A DNA stretch of 64,000 nt from Diplonema papillatum (Eukaryota > Euglenozoa > Diplonemea > Diplonemida > Diplonemidae): the NCBI GenBank assembly GCA_030068145.1, contig JAPJBO010000179.1:1-64000 (forward strand), in the 5' to 3' direction. Under the pieces are notes generated by a model. The model was not told the origin of the DNA. It worked only from the letters and a program-made list of their open reading frames with translations, and searched no databases. How positions within the stretch are numbered: the first letter of the stretch is position 1; every line of letters starts with the position of its first letter. Positions 22,086 through 35,616 of the stretch are shown here, piece after piece. Made by a program: the position numbers and the translations under genes.

Positions 22086-23115
22086 CTATTGCAATTAATA
22101 ATACACTGCCAAATTCTCAATTCGACTTAATACACTGCCCAAAAAATTTTAGACTTAATGCACTGCCCCAAAAAAAATTTAGACTTAATACACCAGCTCA
22201 AATTTTTTGGCATTTAGCTGGAAAAACATTCCCCCCCCACTTTTTCCATAGCAAACAGAACTAATCGAAATCAGGGCCCGAAATCCGTGTTCGTGCGAAC
22301 TGACTGCGGCTGGTGGGTGTCAGATTGTGCGGGCAGAAAATCTCAGATTGTGCAGGCGACTGCACTACCTGAGATTTCCAAACTCGAAACTCAAATTTCT
22401 AGTGTTTTGGGGTCTCCGGTTGACCATTGCTGAGGCTGGGAGGCGGGTGCTTAAGGGCAAAATTCCAGATTGGGCAGACCAAAAATCTCCCCAGTTTTCG
22501 AGGAAACCGCACAATCTGAGATTTGCACTGGGATTTTTGGATGACTGCACAGCCTGAGACGGAAAAGTTGGCTTTGGTGATCGCAGCTTCGGAGCTTAAA
22601 ATTGTATCAATAATCAAGAGAGATCACTTTCAGGTTGTTCACAGTGGATGTCAGTGTTTGGGATCCCAATTTCAGTGTCTTCAAATTTCGCAGCACTCAA
22701 GTTTTGTCTGCTCAAAAGTGTGGGGCCCGAAATCGAAAATGTTCGAATATTATACAAATATTGCAGCAACACTCAGAGATTTCGTGTGCACAGGAGCACT
22801 GGATTGTGTGTGGGGTACCATTTCCAGAGTATTTGTGTTTGGCTGCCTGCCTGTCTCAACGGTCAATCTGAGATTTTCGGGTGTGCAAGCTGAGATTTTG
22901 GCTTGTCCGCAAAAGCTGGTATCTGTCACACCCACAAAGGTCACCAACAAAGCCCACCAGAAATTCACTCCTCAGGTGCATGTATTAAGTCTAATAAATT
23001 TTTGAGCAGTGTATTAAGTCTAATTTTTTTTTTCGAAAGTGTATTAAGTCGAATTCAAAATTTGGCAGTGCATTAAGTCTAAACTGAAACTTCATTGGTG
23101 TATTAACTGCAAAGA
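22086..23115 (+). mobile_element. ~1-kb non-autonomous inverted-repeat transposon
   Basis: Outer ends TTGCAATTAATACAC (left) and GTGTATTAACTGCAAA (right) are inverted. About 120 bases at each end consist of repeated AGACTTAATACACTGCC(C)AAAA-type words, also inverted between the ends. The interior carries several CTGAGATTT/AAATCTCAG words. No transposase gene is present. Resembles a MITE with tandem-repeat terminal regions. Confidence 0.7.
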
Positions 23116-23510
23116 CCCGAAAAAAAGAGAAGAAAAAAGAAAAAGGCCGCTCCTGGTCCAGGAACGTGACGGCCAACCACAACTTGCAAAGCTTGAGTCG
23201 GAGGCAGCACAGTGGTACTACCCCTTCCGCTCTGGGACCGTCTCGACGAGCCTGTGTTCAGCGCAAGCGCCAAGCCCCAAGGTGCGCTACGCTTTGATGC
23301 TTTAGTTGGGAAATCGGTAGCCACTTGACCCGTAGGCCCGTGGCTCTGCAGTACCGCCGCCACTCACACTTGCCACTAAACAAGACAAAACAAAAAACAA
23401 AAAAAACAAAAAACACCAACCTTTGCTTGGACATTGCCTTGCCATACATTCCACAAACAGAATACACTCACAACAGGCACACACATGAAGGCAAAACAAA
23501 AACGTTCAAT

Positions 23511-24842
23511 ATGTCCAAGAAGAGGGAGACAAGGGACGAAAGCGGGCCAGGCAACGAATCCTCGCAAACACCGCAAAAGAAGGCCAAAAATGTTTCCGGC
23601 AATGTCACTGACGTCTCGCCCTGCACTAGCGCTTCCTCGGGGAGCAAAAAGTATGCGGAGAATACTGAGGCTCCAGAGCCCCTCTTTAACGATGCACCAC
23701 TGTCACAAGTACTGACGGAGGAATACACGAAGAAGTTTGACGACACCGCAACACTTGGTACGCTCCGCGAAGAGTACGGTGACGATGCAGAGAAGTGGCG
23801 CAAAGCAATGGCAGAGAAGAACATCCCCGCTGAAGTTGCAAAGCAGGCAGAGAAGCATGTGCTGTGGCCTGCTGTCGTGGACAACTTTTTCCTGTGGAAG
23901 GGAGTGGAGGCTGGCGACGTACCATTTACCTTCAAGATGCTCCAGAACCTGGACAGACGCAATGCGAACAAGGACAACCAGAGATGCGACCGCATCAAGC
24001 GTCTGCTGCAAGGAGACGTGATTCACATACAGAGTACCATTGCAACGAACTCAGGACCCCATCTGCTTGCAGTGCTCGATGCTTTCACGACGAAGCACCC
24101 TAAGTGGCTCGAAGAAGGGAGTTACATTCTATACCGCGACTACTCGACACTAACCAAGTCAGAAGAGATCGGTAAAGATGACCTCGCAATATCTCGTGTC
24201 CAGCATAGCGGGTTGTGCTACATGCACGCAGGGGCAGTCATGCAGCATGTCGTGGTTGCACTGAACTCTGGAGGGACACACCATGATATGTTAAATGTGG
24301 CGAAGTACATTGTGCAGTTCTACGATGCAGACTCTGTGTATGACCATATTGTGAAGCACCGTGGTAGCAACAGTATTGGCTTCATGCGTGACATCATGGG
24401 GTTGGAGGGCAAGGATGTGGTGACCACTGGACTTGGCATGGGCAAAGCGATTCCTGCGAATGCCGAAGAAGTTGCAACCGATATCAGAAAATACGGCATT
24501 GGGCTGGTGTCAACATTCGCAGTCGAGCCAGCTTTCCAGCAAGCAGACGGGACGAGTTACGATGGAGCTCTGACAGAAGAGTCTCTGGGGCAACATGCCA
24601 TGGCAGTTGTTGGACACCGTAAAGAAGACAACAAGCACTACTTCCTGCTACAAAACTGGTGGATCAAGAAGCAGTTCGTGGAGGTGTCGCAGGACTACCT
24701 CGCTTCTTCTGGTGCGTCTGTTTCGTTTGTGACAAAGGCTGTGTCAGAGATTCCTATTAATTATCCCACCGTATCAGGAGCATACTCGCTGGAGACGGAG
24801 GACCTTGGTGACCATTTTGAACTGGAGATGCGCTCGCTATAA
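23511..24842 (+). CDS. Papain-like cysteine protease, copy 3 (443 aa), 2A motif destroyed
   Basis: Same architecture as copy 2 with an open frame to TAA. The N-terminal cassette is in the opposite orientation (23520-23559, KRETRDESGPGNES) and the 60-bp block is present (23591-23650). The variable block near 23906-23990 is unique (EAGDVPFTFKMLQNLDRRNAN). The 2A site at 24036-24059 reads TIATNSGP: the invariant Glu and first Pro are lost, so ribosome skipping is not expected and the protein should stay as one chain. Catalytic Cys, His and Asn are retained. WWIKK replaces WWIEK. Confidence 0.8.
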   Translation: MSKKRETRDESGPGNESSQTPQKKAKNVSGNVTDVSPCTSASSGSKKYAENTEAPEPLFNDAPLSQVLTEEYTKKFDDTATLGTLREEYGDDAEKWRKAMAEKNIPAEVAKQAEKHVLWPAVVDNFFLWKGVEAGDVPFTFKMLQNLDRRNANKDNQRCDRIKRLLQGDVIHIQSTIATNSGPHLLAVLDAFTTKHPKWLEEGSYILYRDYSTLTKSEEIGKDDLAISRVQHSGLCYMHAGAVMQHVVVALNSGGTHHDMLNVAKYIVQFYDADSVYDHIVKHRGSNSIGFMRDIMGLEGKDVVTTGLGMGKAIPANAEEVATDIRKYGIGLVSTFAVEPAFQQADGTSYDGALTEESLGQHAMAVVGHRKEDNKHYFLLQNWWIKKQFVEVSQDYLASSGASVSFVTKAVSEIPINYPTVSGAYSLETEDLGDHFELEMRSL

Positions 24843-27800
24843 AGCGCAATTTATCACTCGACGTCTCAGTAGTACGAGCAGCCAAAGCAGTCTCTTAGAA
24901 CCGTGCAGTGGGCAAATGTCTCTATGGCTTTTATTTTTTTCTTTCTTTATTTTTCTCTTTCTTATGTCTCGTTTCATTCATCTGTTCCTTTCCCTGGCCC
25001 GAGGATTTGTTTGTGCGATTTAACCTACGTGTGTTCTGGTTAAACCGCTGCCAACGTTCTTTTTAGCTGTAACAAATACTGTCTCCAGGGAAGCAGAAAT
25101 TGGTTGTCGCAAAAAATCTAGTTTGCAAAAAGATATCAAAAATAGTCAACCCCACCCTACATGTTTTCGTGCTTCGTATTCTTCTGCGACCACACACATA
25201 CACCACACACATACACGACACTCAGGCATTTGCAAACACACAAAACTCCTCACTATGGCAACCCTTCACACAAAGTCTTATACACAGTTATATCTAATAC
25301 ATGGGGTGACTCTGCCAAAAATAATACTCCGCAAGACTTCCAAGACTTTGTGAAAGGACATTTTCAAATAATGCGCCAATATCTGGAAGACGGTTTGGGG
25401 GGTGGTCAGGAGGGTTAAGACATCGTCATAGCCGTAGTCAACGTGGGTATGACTATCCAACAGCAGGGGTGTGAGGGAGGTTCAGGTACCGTCTTGAGGA
25501 GTGTCAGAGAGGTATGCACATCCATTGCGAGGGTACCTAAGAGGGTACTATAAGCACACACGTGGGGGGTCTAGGATTATGCGCCGATATCTGGAAAACT
25601 CCTATTACTCCCCCCCCCTCTCCCACGTTTCTCTCGTTCACCCGGTGGGTGGTCCCCGGTCCCCCGGCGAGAGTTTCTGTTCGTTCTTTTTTAGTTCTTC
25701 CCGAGTTTCCGTCCTTTTCTTCTTCTGTTTTTTTTTGTGCGGCCACGAAAAGATGGTGAATCCCGGAATGGCTGTGCACGAGGCACCATGTCTTCCCATG
25801 TATGTGCTCGTGTGCCTTCATGGCACTTGCACTGTACAGAACTCAATGCCTTCCCATGTTGGTTGTGGGTGCCTCGTCCCACGCAGACTGGAATGGCTGT
25901 TCACGAGACACCATGTCTTCCCATGTATGTGCTCGCTTGCCTTCATGGCACTTGCACTTTGCAGAACTCAATGCCTTCCCATATTGGTTGTGGGTGCCTC
26001 GCCCCGTCTGGGAGTCGAAGGCTCGCACACAGCCCTGGGGGTGCACACTCCCTGCGGGATGTAACCAAACCTGGGAGCATTAGGTTGATAGCTGTTGTCA
26101 GGGCACGTCCAGCAGTAGATTTGCGCAAAGAGCGCAAATCTGCCGCAGCAGGGAGTATTTGCCCGACCACGCGGGAAGTCAGCCTCAGGAGCTGGAGCTG
26201 AAGGCGCTCGTCGGGTGTATATTTACACGCGTTTTGGGTGTAGCAGAAGCACCGGCTATTGGGCGCTTCTGAGGCTGGTATTCACCGTGTGGCCTATTAA
26301 GCAGGACCGAACCCTCTCTCCCCATTTTTTTACATGAGCGCCAGCTTGGAAGGAAATGCTCGACGATGCTGCCAGACAAAGAACAGAAGGGATCTCAAGT
26401 GCTGTAACCACCGAACGTGTTGAACGGACGTGAGGTCATGCGGGTCTACCCAGGTCAAAGTCCTGAGTGAGAAAACAACACACGGTGGTGTCAGCGAAGA
26501 ACAAATCAGATTGTATTTGTATTGTATTTGCCCCTCTACCTCTATATTTCCTCCCTTCCATTCGGAGTCAAAACAGCTACGTCGAGTATTTTATACAGGA
26601 GAAAGAATAATAGAACACCCTCTTGTCGTTTTGTCTGCCTTGAGCAACCGCTAACTGTTGTGCTTCGGATAGATCCTCTCGGCAAGCAAGCAGGAGAGCA
26701 TTGCCCGTAGCACTGTGCAGCTGCGAGCGCAGGCAACAGAGAGGACACGTCTGCAAACTAATTTTTCTATATGCCTGGAAAACACTGTTGACGGTCGTCT
26801 GGAGGGTAATGAAGACAACAGTATTTATTACTATGTTTACTTCACAGAAGGACGGTGCCACGGTGCGACTCGGCAGCCCCTGCTAAACGAGCGCCACGTG
26901 GGGGGTGAAGTGAACGGATTCATCCCTTCCTTCAGCACCAAAAGTCCAGGAATACCGGTATTCCCAGCAATAGAGAGCAAAAGACGCATAAAAGGAGAGA
27001 ATAGCCGTAAAAGGAACAAAAAGAAAGTTTACGACGATTACCATTTCTTCTCTCTCAAGCCCCGGCTTCGTATGAAATACTACGAGGGGAACGTCTCCTC
27101 GTGCTTCATTGGGCGGCAGGCCCAGTTGGCGTTGCGCATCTTCGACACCCCTGTTGCCTCCGTGAGACCGCTCCTCAAAGGTGTGCCACGAGCTGCTGTG
27201 GATACCATCGGGCCCCTGACCCTGAGGCCATCCTGTAGAGGATATGGTACCCTAGTACACACCTACGCAGCATGTGGTACCTACGTATAAACCTCCATAG
27301 CCCCCCTGTGGGGACCACAGGGTGTTCTACGTGGTGCATACCATCGTCATCAGGAGCACTGACCGACGAAATCGCGCCAAGAGTTGACACGTTTCCGTAA
27401 GGGATTTTGTGTGGGAGAGCTGTGGCAGCGACTTGTGAAGCTGTGGCAGCGGTGGCTTGTGGGTACTGTGAGGTGTTGTAGGTTCAGGGTTTCCAGTGTG
27501 AGCCACGAGAACAGGCAGACCAGACTCAGACAGGCACAAGCATGATCCGACCGGCCCACAGCACACTTGAAGTGACCCGTGCTTTTTCGTTGACCGCACT
27601 ACCCTGAGCCCAAATCCTGGACGTGGTTTCAGGTGGCAAATTTGGCAAATGATCATGATCAGAAGGTCCTACTTGGGCGGTTCAGTTTCCTCACACATTG
27701 CATGTGGCTAAAAAAGGTTGCCAAGTCAAAATCTTTTTTCACCACGGCCCGACGCGTCACTGCTGCTGTGTGCGCTCGGATTGGCGCCGCTCAAGCGGCC

Positions 27801-29247
27801 ACCTTAAGTCACTCGGTTGTTTGTAAAGATTGCTCCGTTCTTCTCCCTGACTTCTCCCTGACTTGTTCCCGGATTAAGATGACAAATACTACTACTACTA
27901 CTACTTAGCTGAAACTACTACACGGCACGGGTGGCCCTCAACTGGTTGGAAAAAATCCCTGCAGGTGTACGTATTAGTACTTAGGTGCGGCTTCTCCTCG
28001 TCTAGCCTCCGTAGAACGAAGCACCGGTGAGCGCCTCCGAGCATTTATGGCACACACGGCGGAAACACCGGGACAAAACGAAAAAGCGAACCAGGAGCAA
28101 AATAGAAAACAGTAGGGGAGGGGGAAAATATGAAGCCATGAACCGCGCGCAAAAACGAGGGAAAAAAAGGAGGGAAAAAAAGAAGAAATACGGGGGGGGG
28201 GGCGTTTCGTTCTGTTCTCGATGCTTATATGCGGTCCTTTTTCAGAGGGTCTTTGCCGGCCCCGTTTTCTTTTGTTCTCCTTCTTGCGCCTTCCCTTCGG
28301 AAGAAACACCTGCCTTGTGGAACTAGCTCGCGACGGTTACCGTGCTACGGAGTTGGCTTTCGGTCTCACGGATCGTGGGGGAAATAGTGCCTCCCATCTT
28401 GACGGTCCACCCCTGCTTGAGTCGGTTCGTACCTATCTCTTGAACCTGCATCGAAGTGCCTGTCGCTGTTTATCACAGTGAAACACGGTCCACCGCAGTC
28501 TATCAGGTCCATCCCGAGTCCCTAGAGCTGCATCGAATTGCCCGGTGCTGTATTCTTCGGTCTATCACGGTCTATCAAGAGGGGATGGACCGGCTCACTG
28601 TTATCGAATTGCCTGCTGCTGCTCATCACGGTGTCCCACGGTACACCACGGTCTATCAGGTCCCGGCTCGTTCTTGGCAACAAGTTCAGCGCCCGAATCC
28701 AAGCAATGTTTCTCAGCTAGAGGAAGCAACCGTCGTAACAAGGTTTTGCTGTAGGTGAACCTGTAGCAGGATTTTCAATTCTGCATGGAACGAGGAAACG
28801 ACTTCCAAACAGATTGGCAACCGAGGATTCGAACATGGTCATGAAGGAAATCGAAAATCCCGAGCAATCGGAAAGGCAAAACAACTGCACCCCTCAGCTC
28901 AACTGCGGTTGATCGAGGGTAGGGGTGCATCTGACAAGGGCATGCGCGACACAGCGGTGTCTAAAGGTGAGGTGAGAGGCTTCGACTCACCCTGCCAAGG
29001 GACAATGCCCCGCAACAAGAGCTCCTGCTGAATGGAGGATTCCAACCGCAGTATAACAAGGTCACACACACCCACACACACACATACTCATACTCATACT
29101 CATACACCACACACCAACTAGAAGAAGGGGCGTGAAGAAGCGGACAGAGGAGAGAAAGCGCGCGCCCGTCAACAAGCAGCGGAGTCGGAAGACCCACACA
29201 ACCTTTGCCCCACCCCCCCCCAAGAACTAGAAAAAAAGCGAGGCAAC
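24843..29247 (+). other. Spacer between protease and YKT6 start, unit 2
   Basis: Collinear with 5882-10268. It differs by a 22-to-17-base replacement near 26788 and by an additional 24-base block near 27691-27714, shared with unit 3. No gene. Confidence 0.7.
28718..28775 (+). rRNA. SSU rRNA 3'-end-like fragment, copy 2
   Basis: Identical to 9739-9796. Confidence 0.6.
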
Positions 29248-29700
29248 ATGGCGGAGAAGATGTACAGCATCTCCGTGTTCAAAACGAGGGGTTCCGGCGA
29301 GGAGCCGATCGTGCTCGCGTCGGCCATGAACGTGAGCAGCTTTTCGATCCTGCAGCGGTCCGGCGCGAAGGAGTTCATCACGTTCATCAGCCGAACAGTC
29401 GCGGGCCGGACGCAGCCCAACACTCGGCAGCAGGTCGTCGAGCAGGAATACCGGGCGTACACCCACGCCCGAAGCGACGGCCTTGCCTGCGTGGTCTGCA
29501 CCAACGAGCCGTACCCGGAGCGCGTTGCCTTCGCGCTCTGCAACCAAACGATGATGAGTGATGACCTTGAGCCTGATGAGTTCAACAGCATGTTTGATGG
29601 TTTACCCAGGCACAGCTTTGTCATGATTGACAACCAGCCTATTGTTCCTGAACTGAAATATCGGCGGAATTTTGATGAGATTGTATTTCCAGGAAGGTAA
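29248..29700 (+). pseudogene. YKT6-ATPase chimeric ORF at unit 2/3 junction
   Basis: Same 150-codon fusion and same 7-base filler (29555-29561) as at 10269. The identical junction shows that one duplication junction was copied and not formed twice. Confidence 0.85.
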
Positions 29701-30143
29701 GAGAAAGGACATGTCTGAGAAAACAACGAAAGAAGCTACTGCTAGCCCTTCAGTTACGACAAGAGACATCAATTCAAGTGGAAGTGTTGGGAGCAAGATA
29801 GTGAATGTGATTTGCTGTAGAAGTAAGTGTGTTGGGAATCCACGCGTCAGTGTGCGAAGGTAATGTGTTGCTGTGAAGGTTCATGTTGCCGTGACAGCAA
29901 CCGAGTTGTTTCGACCTGGGATGTCGTTAAACTCATCCACATCCTTTTCTGAGGGCAAAAGAAAACGTTGTCGAGTGTCTCAATACATTCCGTCACTCAC
30001 ACTTGCCACTAAACAAGACAAAACAAAAAACAAAAAAAACAAAAAACACCAACCTTTGCTTGGACATTGCCTTGCCATACATTCCACAAACAGAATACAC
30101 TCACAACAGGCACACACATAAAGGCAAAACAAAAACGTTCAAT

Positions 30144-31475
30144 ATGTCCAAGAAGAGGGAGACAAGGGACGAAAGCGGGCCAGGCAACGAATCCTCGCAA
30201 ACACCGCAAAAGAAGGCCAAAAATGTTTCCGGCAATGTCACTGACGTCTCGCCCTGCACTAGCGCTTCCTCGGGGAGCAAAAAGTATGCGGAGAATACTG
30301 AGGCTCCAGAGCCCCTCTTTAACGATGCACCACTGTCACAAGTACTGACGGAGGAATACACGAAGAAGTTTGACGACACCGCAACACTTGGTACGCTCCG
30401 CGAAGAGTACGGTGACGATGCAGAGAAGTGGCGCAAAGCAATGGCAGAGAAGAACATCCCCGCTGAAGTTGCAAAGCAGGCAGAGAAGCATGTGCTGTGG
30501 CCTGCTGTCGTGGACAACTTTTTCCTGTGGAAGGGAGTGAAGGGTGGCGCTCGTATACTCACATGGCAAGATCTTGAAGAGCTGGACAGACACAATGAGA
30601 ACAAGGACAACAAGAGATGCCACCGCATCAAGCGTCTGCTGCAAGGAGACGTGATTCACATACAGAGTGCCATTGAAACCAACCCAGGACCCCATCTGCT
30701 TGCAGTGCTCGATGCTTTCACGACGAAGCACCCTAAGTGGCTCGAAGAAGGGAGTTACATTCTATACCGCGACTACTCGACACTAACCAAGTCAGAAGAG
30801 ATCGGTAAAGATGACCTTGCAATAACTCGTGTCCAGCATAGCGGGTTGTGCTACATGCACGCAGGGGCAGTCATGCAGCATGTCGTGGTTGCACTGAACT
30901 CGGGAGGGACACACCATGAGATGTTAAATGTGGCGAAGTACATTGTGCAGTTCTACGACAATCGTGCTGTTCGTAACCACATTGTGGACAACGTTGGTGG
31001 CAACAGTATTGGCTTCATGCGTGACATCATGGGGTTGGAGGGCAAGGATGTGGTGACCACTGGACTTGGCATGGGCAAAGCGATTCCTGCGAATGCCGAA
31101 GTAGTTGCAACCGATATCAGAAAATACGGCATTGGGCTGGTGTCAACATTCGCAGTCGAGCCAGCTTTCCAGCAAGCAGACGGGACGAGTTACGATGGAG
31201 CTCTGACAGAAAAGTCTCTGGGGCAACATGCCATGGCAGTTGTTGGACACCGTAAAGAAGACAACAAGCACTACTTCCTGCTACAAAACTGGTGGATCGA
31301 GAAGCAGTTCGTGGAGGTGTCGCAGGACTACCTCGCTGCTTCTGGTGCGTCTGTTTCGTTTGTGACAAAGGCTGTGTCAGAGATTCCTACCGATTATCCC
31401 ACCGTATCAGGAGCATACTCGCTGGAGACGGAGGACCTTGGTGACCATTTTGAACTGGAGATGCGCTCGCTATAA
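30144..31475 (+). CDS. Papain-like cysteine protease, copy 4 (intact, 443 aa)
   Basis: The N-terminal cassette is in the copy-3 orientation (30153-30192) with the 60-bp block, but the middle blocks are those of copy 1 (KGGARILTW, DNRAVRN). The 2A-like AIETNPGP is at 30669-30692. Catalytic Cys, His and Asn are all present. It has the MGKAIPANAEVV version of the fifth block with the A that copy 1 lost. This is the best reference for the undamaged gene with the longer N-terminus. Confidence 0.8.
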   Translation: MSKKRETRDESGPGNESSQTPQKKAKNVSGNVTDVSPCTSASSGSKKYAENTEAPEPLFNDAPLSQVLTEEYTKKFDDTATLGTLREEYGDDAEKWRKAMAEKNIPAEVAKQAEKHVLWPAVVDNFFLWKGVKGGARILTWQDLEELDRHNENKDNKRCHRIKRLLQGDVIHIQSAIETNPGPHLLAVLDAFTTKHPKWLEEGSYILYRDYSTLTKSEEIGKDDLAITRVQHSGLCYMHAGAVMQHVVVALNSGGTHHEMLNVAKYIVQFYDNRAVRNHIVDNVGGNSIGFMRDIMGLEGKDVVTTGLGMGKAIPANAEVVATDIRKYGIGLVSTFAVEPAFQQADGTSYDGALTEKSLGQHAMAVVGHRKEDNKHYFLLQNWWIEKQFVEVSQDYLAASGASVSFVTKAVSEIPTDYPTVSGAYSLETEDLGDHFELEMRSL

Positions 31476-34400
31476 AGCGCAATTTATCACTCGACGTCTC
31501 AGTAGTACGAGCAGCCAAAGCAGTCTCTTAGAACCGTGCAGTGGGCAAATGTCTCTATGGCTTTTATTTTTTTCTTTCTTTATTTTTCTCTTTCTTATGT
31601 CTCGTTTCATTCATCTGTTCCTTTCCCTGGCCCGAGGATTTGTTTGTGCGATTTAACCTACGTGTGTTCTGGTTAAACCGCTGCCAACGTTCTTTTTAGC
31701 TGTAACAAATACTGTCTCCAGGGAAGCAGAAATTGGTTGTCGCAAAAAATCTAGTTTGCAAAAAGATATCAAAAATAGTCAACCCCACCCTACATGTTTT
31801 CGTGCTTCGTATTCTTCTGCGACCACACACATACACCACACACATACACGACACTCAGGCATTTGCAAACACACAAAACTCCTCACTATGGCAACCCTTC
31901 ACACAAAGTCTTATACACAGTTATATCTAATACATGGGGTGACTCTGCCAAAAATAATACTCCGCAAGACTTCCAAGACTTTGTGAAAGGACATTTTCAA
32001 ATAATGCGCCAATATCTGGAAGACGGTTTGGGGGGTGGTCAGGAGGGTTAAGACATCGTCATAGCCGTAGTCAACGTGGGTATGACTATCCAACAGCAGG
32101 GGTGTGAGGGAGGTTCAGGTACCGTCTTGAGGAGTGTCAGAGAGGTATGCACATCCATTGCGAGGGTACCTAAGAGGGTACTATAAGCACACACGTGGGG
32201 GGTCTAGGATTATGCGCCGATATCTGGAAAACTCCTATTACTCCCCCCCCCTCTCCCACGTTTCTCTCGTTCACCCGGTGGGTGGTCCCCGGTCCCCCGG
32301 CGAGAGTTTCTGTTCGTTCTTTTTTAGTTCTTCCCGAGTTTCCGTCCTTTTCTTCTTCTGTTTTTTTTTGTGCGGCCACGAAAAGATGGTGAATCCCGGA
32401 ATGGCTGTGCACGAGGCACCATGTCTTCCCATGTATGTGCTCGTGTGCCTTCATGGCACTTGCACTGTACAGAACTCAATGCCTTCCCATGTTGGTTGTG
32501 GGTGCCTCGTCCCACGCAGACTGGAATGGCTGTTCACGAGACACCATGTCTTCCCATGTATGTGCTCGCTTGCCTTCATGGCACTTGCACTTTGCAGAAC
32601 TCAATGCCTTCCCATATTGGTTGTGGGTGCCTCGCCCCGTCTGGGAGTCGAAGGCTCGCACACAGCCCTGGGGGTGCACACTCCCTGCGGGATGTAACCA
32701 AACCTGGGAGCATTAGGTTGATAGCTGTTGTCAGGGCACGTCCAGCAGTAGATTTGCGCAAAGAGCGCAAATCTGCCGCAGCAGGGAGTATTTGCCCGAC
32801 CACGCGGGAAGTCAGCCTCAGGAGCTGGAGCTGAAGGCGCTCGTCGGGTGTATATTTACACGCGTTTTGGGTGTAGCAGAAGCACCGGCTATTGGGCGCT
32901 TCTGAGGCTGGTATTCACCGTGTGGCCTATTAAGCAGGACCGAACCCTCTCTCCCCATTTTTTTACATGAGCGCCAGCTTGGAAGGAAATGCTCGACGAT
33001 GCTGCCAGACAAAGAACAGAAGGGATCTCAAGTGCTGTAACCACCGAACGTGTTGAACGGACGTGAGGTCATGCGGGTCTACCCAGGTCAAAGTCCTGAG
33101 TGAGAAAACAACACACGGTGGTGTCAGCGAAGAACAAATCAGATTGTATTTGTATTGTATTTGCCCCTCTACCTCTATATTTCCTCCCTTCCATTCGGAG
33201 TCAAAACAGCTACGTCGAGTATTTTATACAGGAGAAAGAATAATAGAACACCCTCTTGTCGTTTTGTCTGCCTTGAGCAACCGCTAACTGTTGTGCTTCG
33301 GATAGATCCTCTCGGCAAGCAAGCAGGAGAGCATTGCCCGTAGCACTGTGCAGCTGCGAGCGCAGGCAACAGAGAGGACACGTCTGCAAACTAATTTTTC
33401 TATATGCCTGGAAAACATTGTTCCGGCGGGTTTTTTCTTCTCTCTCAAGCCCCGGCTTCGTATGAAATACTACGAGGGGAACGTCTCCTCGTGCTTCATT
33501 GGGCGGCAGGCCCAGTTGGCGTTGCGCATCTTCGACACCCCTGTTGCCTCCGTGAGACCGCTCCTCAAAGGTGTGCCACGAGCTGCTGTGGATACCATCG
33601 GGCCCCTGACCCTGAGGCCATCCTGTAGAGGATATGGTACCCTAGTACACACCTACGCAGCATGTGGTACCTACGTATAAACCTCCATAGCCCCCCTGTG
33701 GGGACCACAGGGTGTTCTACGTGGTGCATACCATCGTCATCAGGAGCACTGACCGACGAAATCGCGCCAAGAGTTGACACGTTTCCGTAAGGGATTTTGT
33801 GTGGGAGAGCTGTGGCAGCGACTTGTGAAGCTGTGGCAGCGGTGGCTTGTGGGTACTGTGAGGTGTTGTAGGTTCAGGGTTTCCAGTGTGAGCCACGAGA
33901 ACAGGCAGACCAGACACAGACAGGCACAAGCATGATCCGACCGGCCCACAGCACACTTGAAGTGACCCGTGCTTTTTCGTTGACCGCACTACCCTGAGCC
34001 CAAATCCTGGACGTGGTTTCAGGTGGCAAATTTGGCAAATGATCATGATCAGAAGGTCCTACTTGGGCGGTTCAGTTTCCTCACACATTGCATGTGGCTA
34101 AAAAAGGTTGCCAAGTCAAAATCTTTTTTCACCACGGCCCGACGCGTCACTGTTGCTGTGTGCGCTCGGATTGGCGGCGCTCAAGCGGCCACCTTAAGTC
34201 ACTCGGTTGTTTGTAAAGATTGCTCCGTTCTTCTCCCTGACTTCTCCCTGACTTGTTCCCGGATTAAGATGACAAATACTACTACTACTACTACTTAGCT
34301 GAAACTACTACACGGCACGGGTGGCCCTCAACTGGTTGGAAAAAATCCCTGCAGGTGTACGTATTAGTACTTAGGTGCGGCTTCTCCTCGTCTAGCCTCC

Positions 34401-35107
34401 GTAGAACGAAGCACCGGTGAGCGCCTCCGAGCATTTATGGCACACACGGCGGAAACACCGGGACAAAACGAAAAAGCGAACCAGGAGCAAAATAGAAAAC
34501 AGTAGGGGAGGGGGAAAATATGAAGCCATGAACCGCGCGCAAAAACGAGGGAAAAAAAGGAGGGAAAAAAAGAAGAAATACGGGGGGGGGGGCGTTTCGT
34601 TCTGTTCTCGATGCTTATATGCGGTCCTTTTTCAGAGGGTCTTTGCCGGCCCCGTTTTCTTTTGTTCTCCTTCTTGCGCCTTCCCTTCGGAAGAAACACC
34701 TGCCTTGTGGAACTAGCTCGCGACGGTTACCGTGCTACGGAGTTGGCTTTCGGTCTCACGGATCGTGGGGGAAATAGTGCCTCCCATCTTGACGGTCCAC
34801 CCCTGCTTGAGTCGGTTCGTACCTATCTCTTGAACCTGCATCGAAGTGCCTGTCGCTGTTTATCACAGTGAAACACGGTCCACCGCAGTCTATCAGGTCC
34901 ATCCCGAGTCCCTAGAGCTGCATCGAATTGCCCGGTGCTGTATTCTTCGGTCTATCACGGTCTATCAAGAGGGGATGGACCGGCTCACTGTTATCGAATT
35001 GCCTGCTGCTGCTCATCACGGTGTCCCACGGTACACCACGGTCTATCAGGTCCCGGCTCGTTCTTGGCGACAAGTTCAGCGCCCGAATCCAAGCAATGTT
35101 TCTCAGC

Positions 35108-35165
35108 TAGAGGAAGCAACCGTCGTAACAAGGTTTTGCTGTAGGTGAACCTGTAGCAGGATTTT
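35108..35165 (+). rRNA. SSU rRNA 3'-end-like fragment, copy 3
   Basis: Identical to 9739-9796. Confidence 0.6.
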
Positions 35166-35616
35166 CAATTCTGCATGGAACGAGGAAACGACTTCCAAAC
35201 AGATTGGCAACCGAGGATTCGAACATGGTCATGAAGGAAATCGAAAATCCCGAGCAATCGGAAAGGCAAAACAACTGCACCCCTCAGCTCAACTGCGGTT
35301 GATCGAGGGTAGGGGTGCATCTGACAAGGGCATGCGCGACACAGCGGTGTCTAAAGGTGAGGTGAGAGGCTTCGACTCACCCTGCCAAGGGACAATGCCC
35401 CGCAACAAGAGCTCCTGCTGAATGGAGGATTCCAATCGCAGTATAACAAGGTCACACACACCCACACACACACATACTCATACTCATACTCATACACCAC
35501 ACACCAACTAGAAGAAGGGGCGTGAAGAAGCGGACAGAGGAGAGAAAGCGCGCGCCCGTCAACAAGCAGCGGAGTCGGAAGACCCACACAACCTTTGCCC
35601 CACCCCCCCCCACAAC

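Larger units (their letters stand above)
23361..29554 (+). repeat. Tandem amplification unit 2, right part
   Basis: Resumes at CACTCACACTTGCC and is collinear with unit 1 to the YKT6 codon-102 breakpoint, ending at the same 7-base filler (29555-29561). It carries protease copy 3 and spacer copy 2. Confidence 0.9.
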
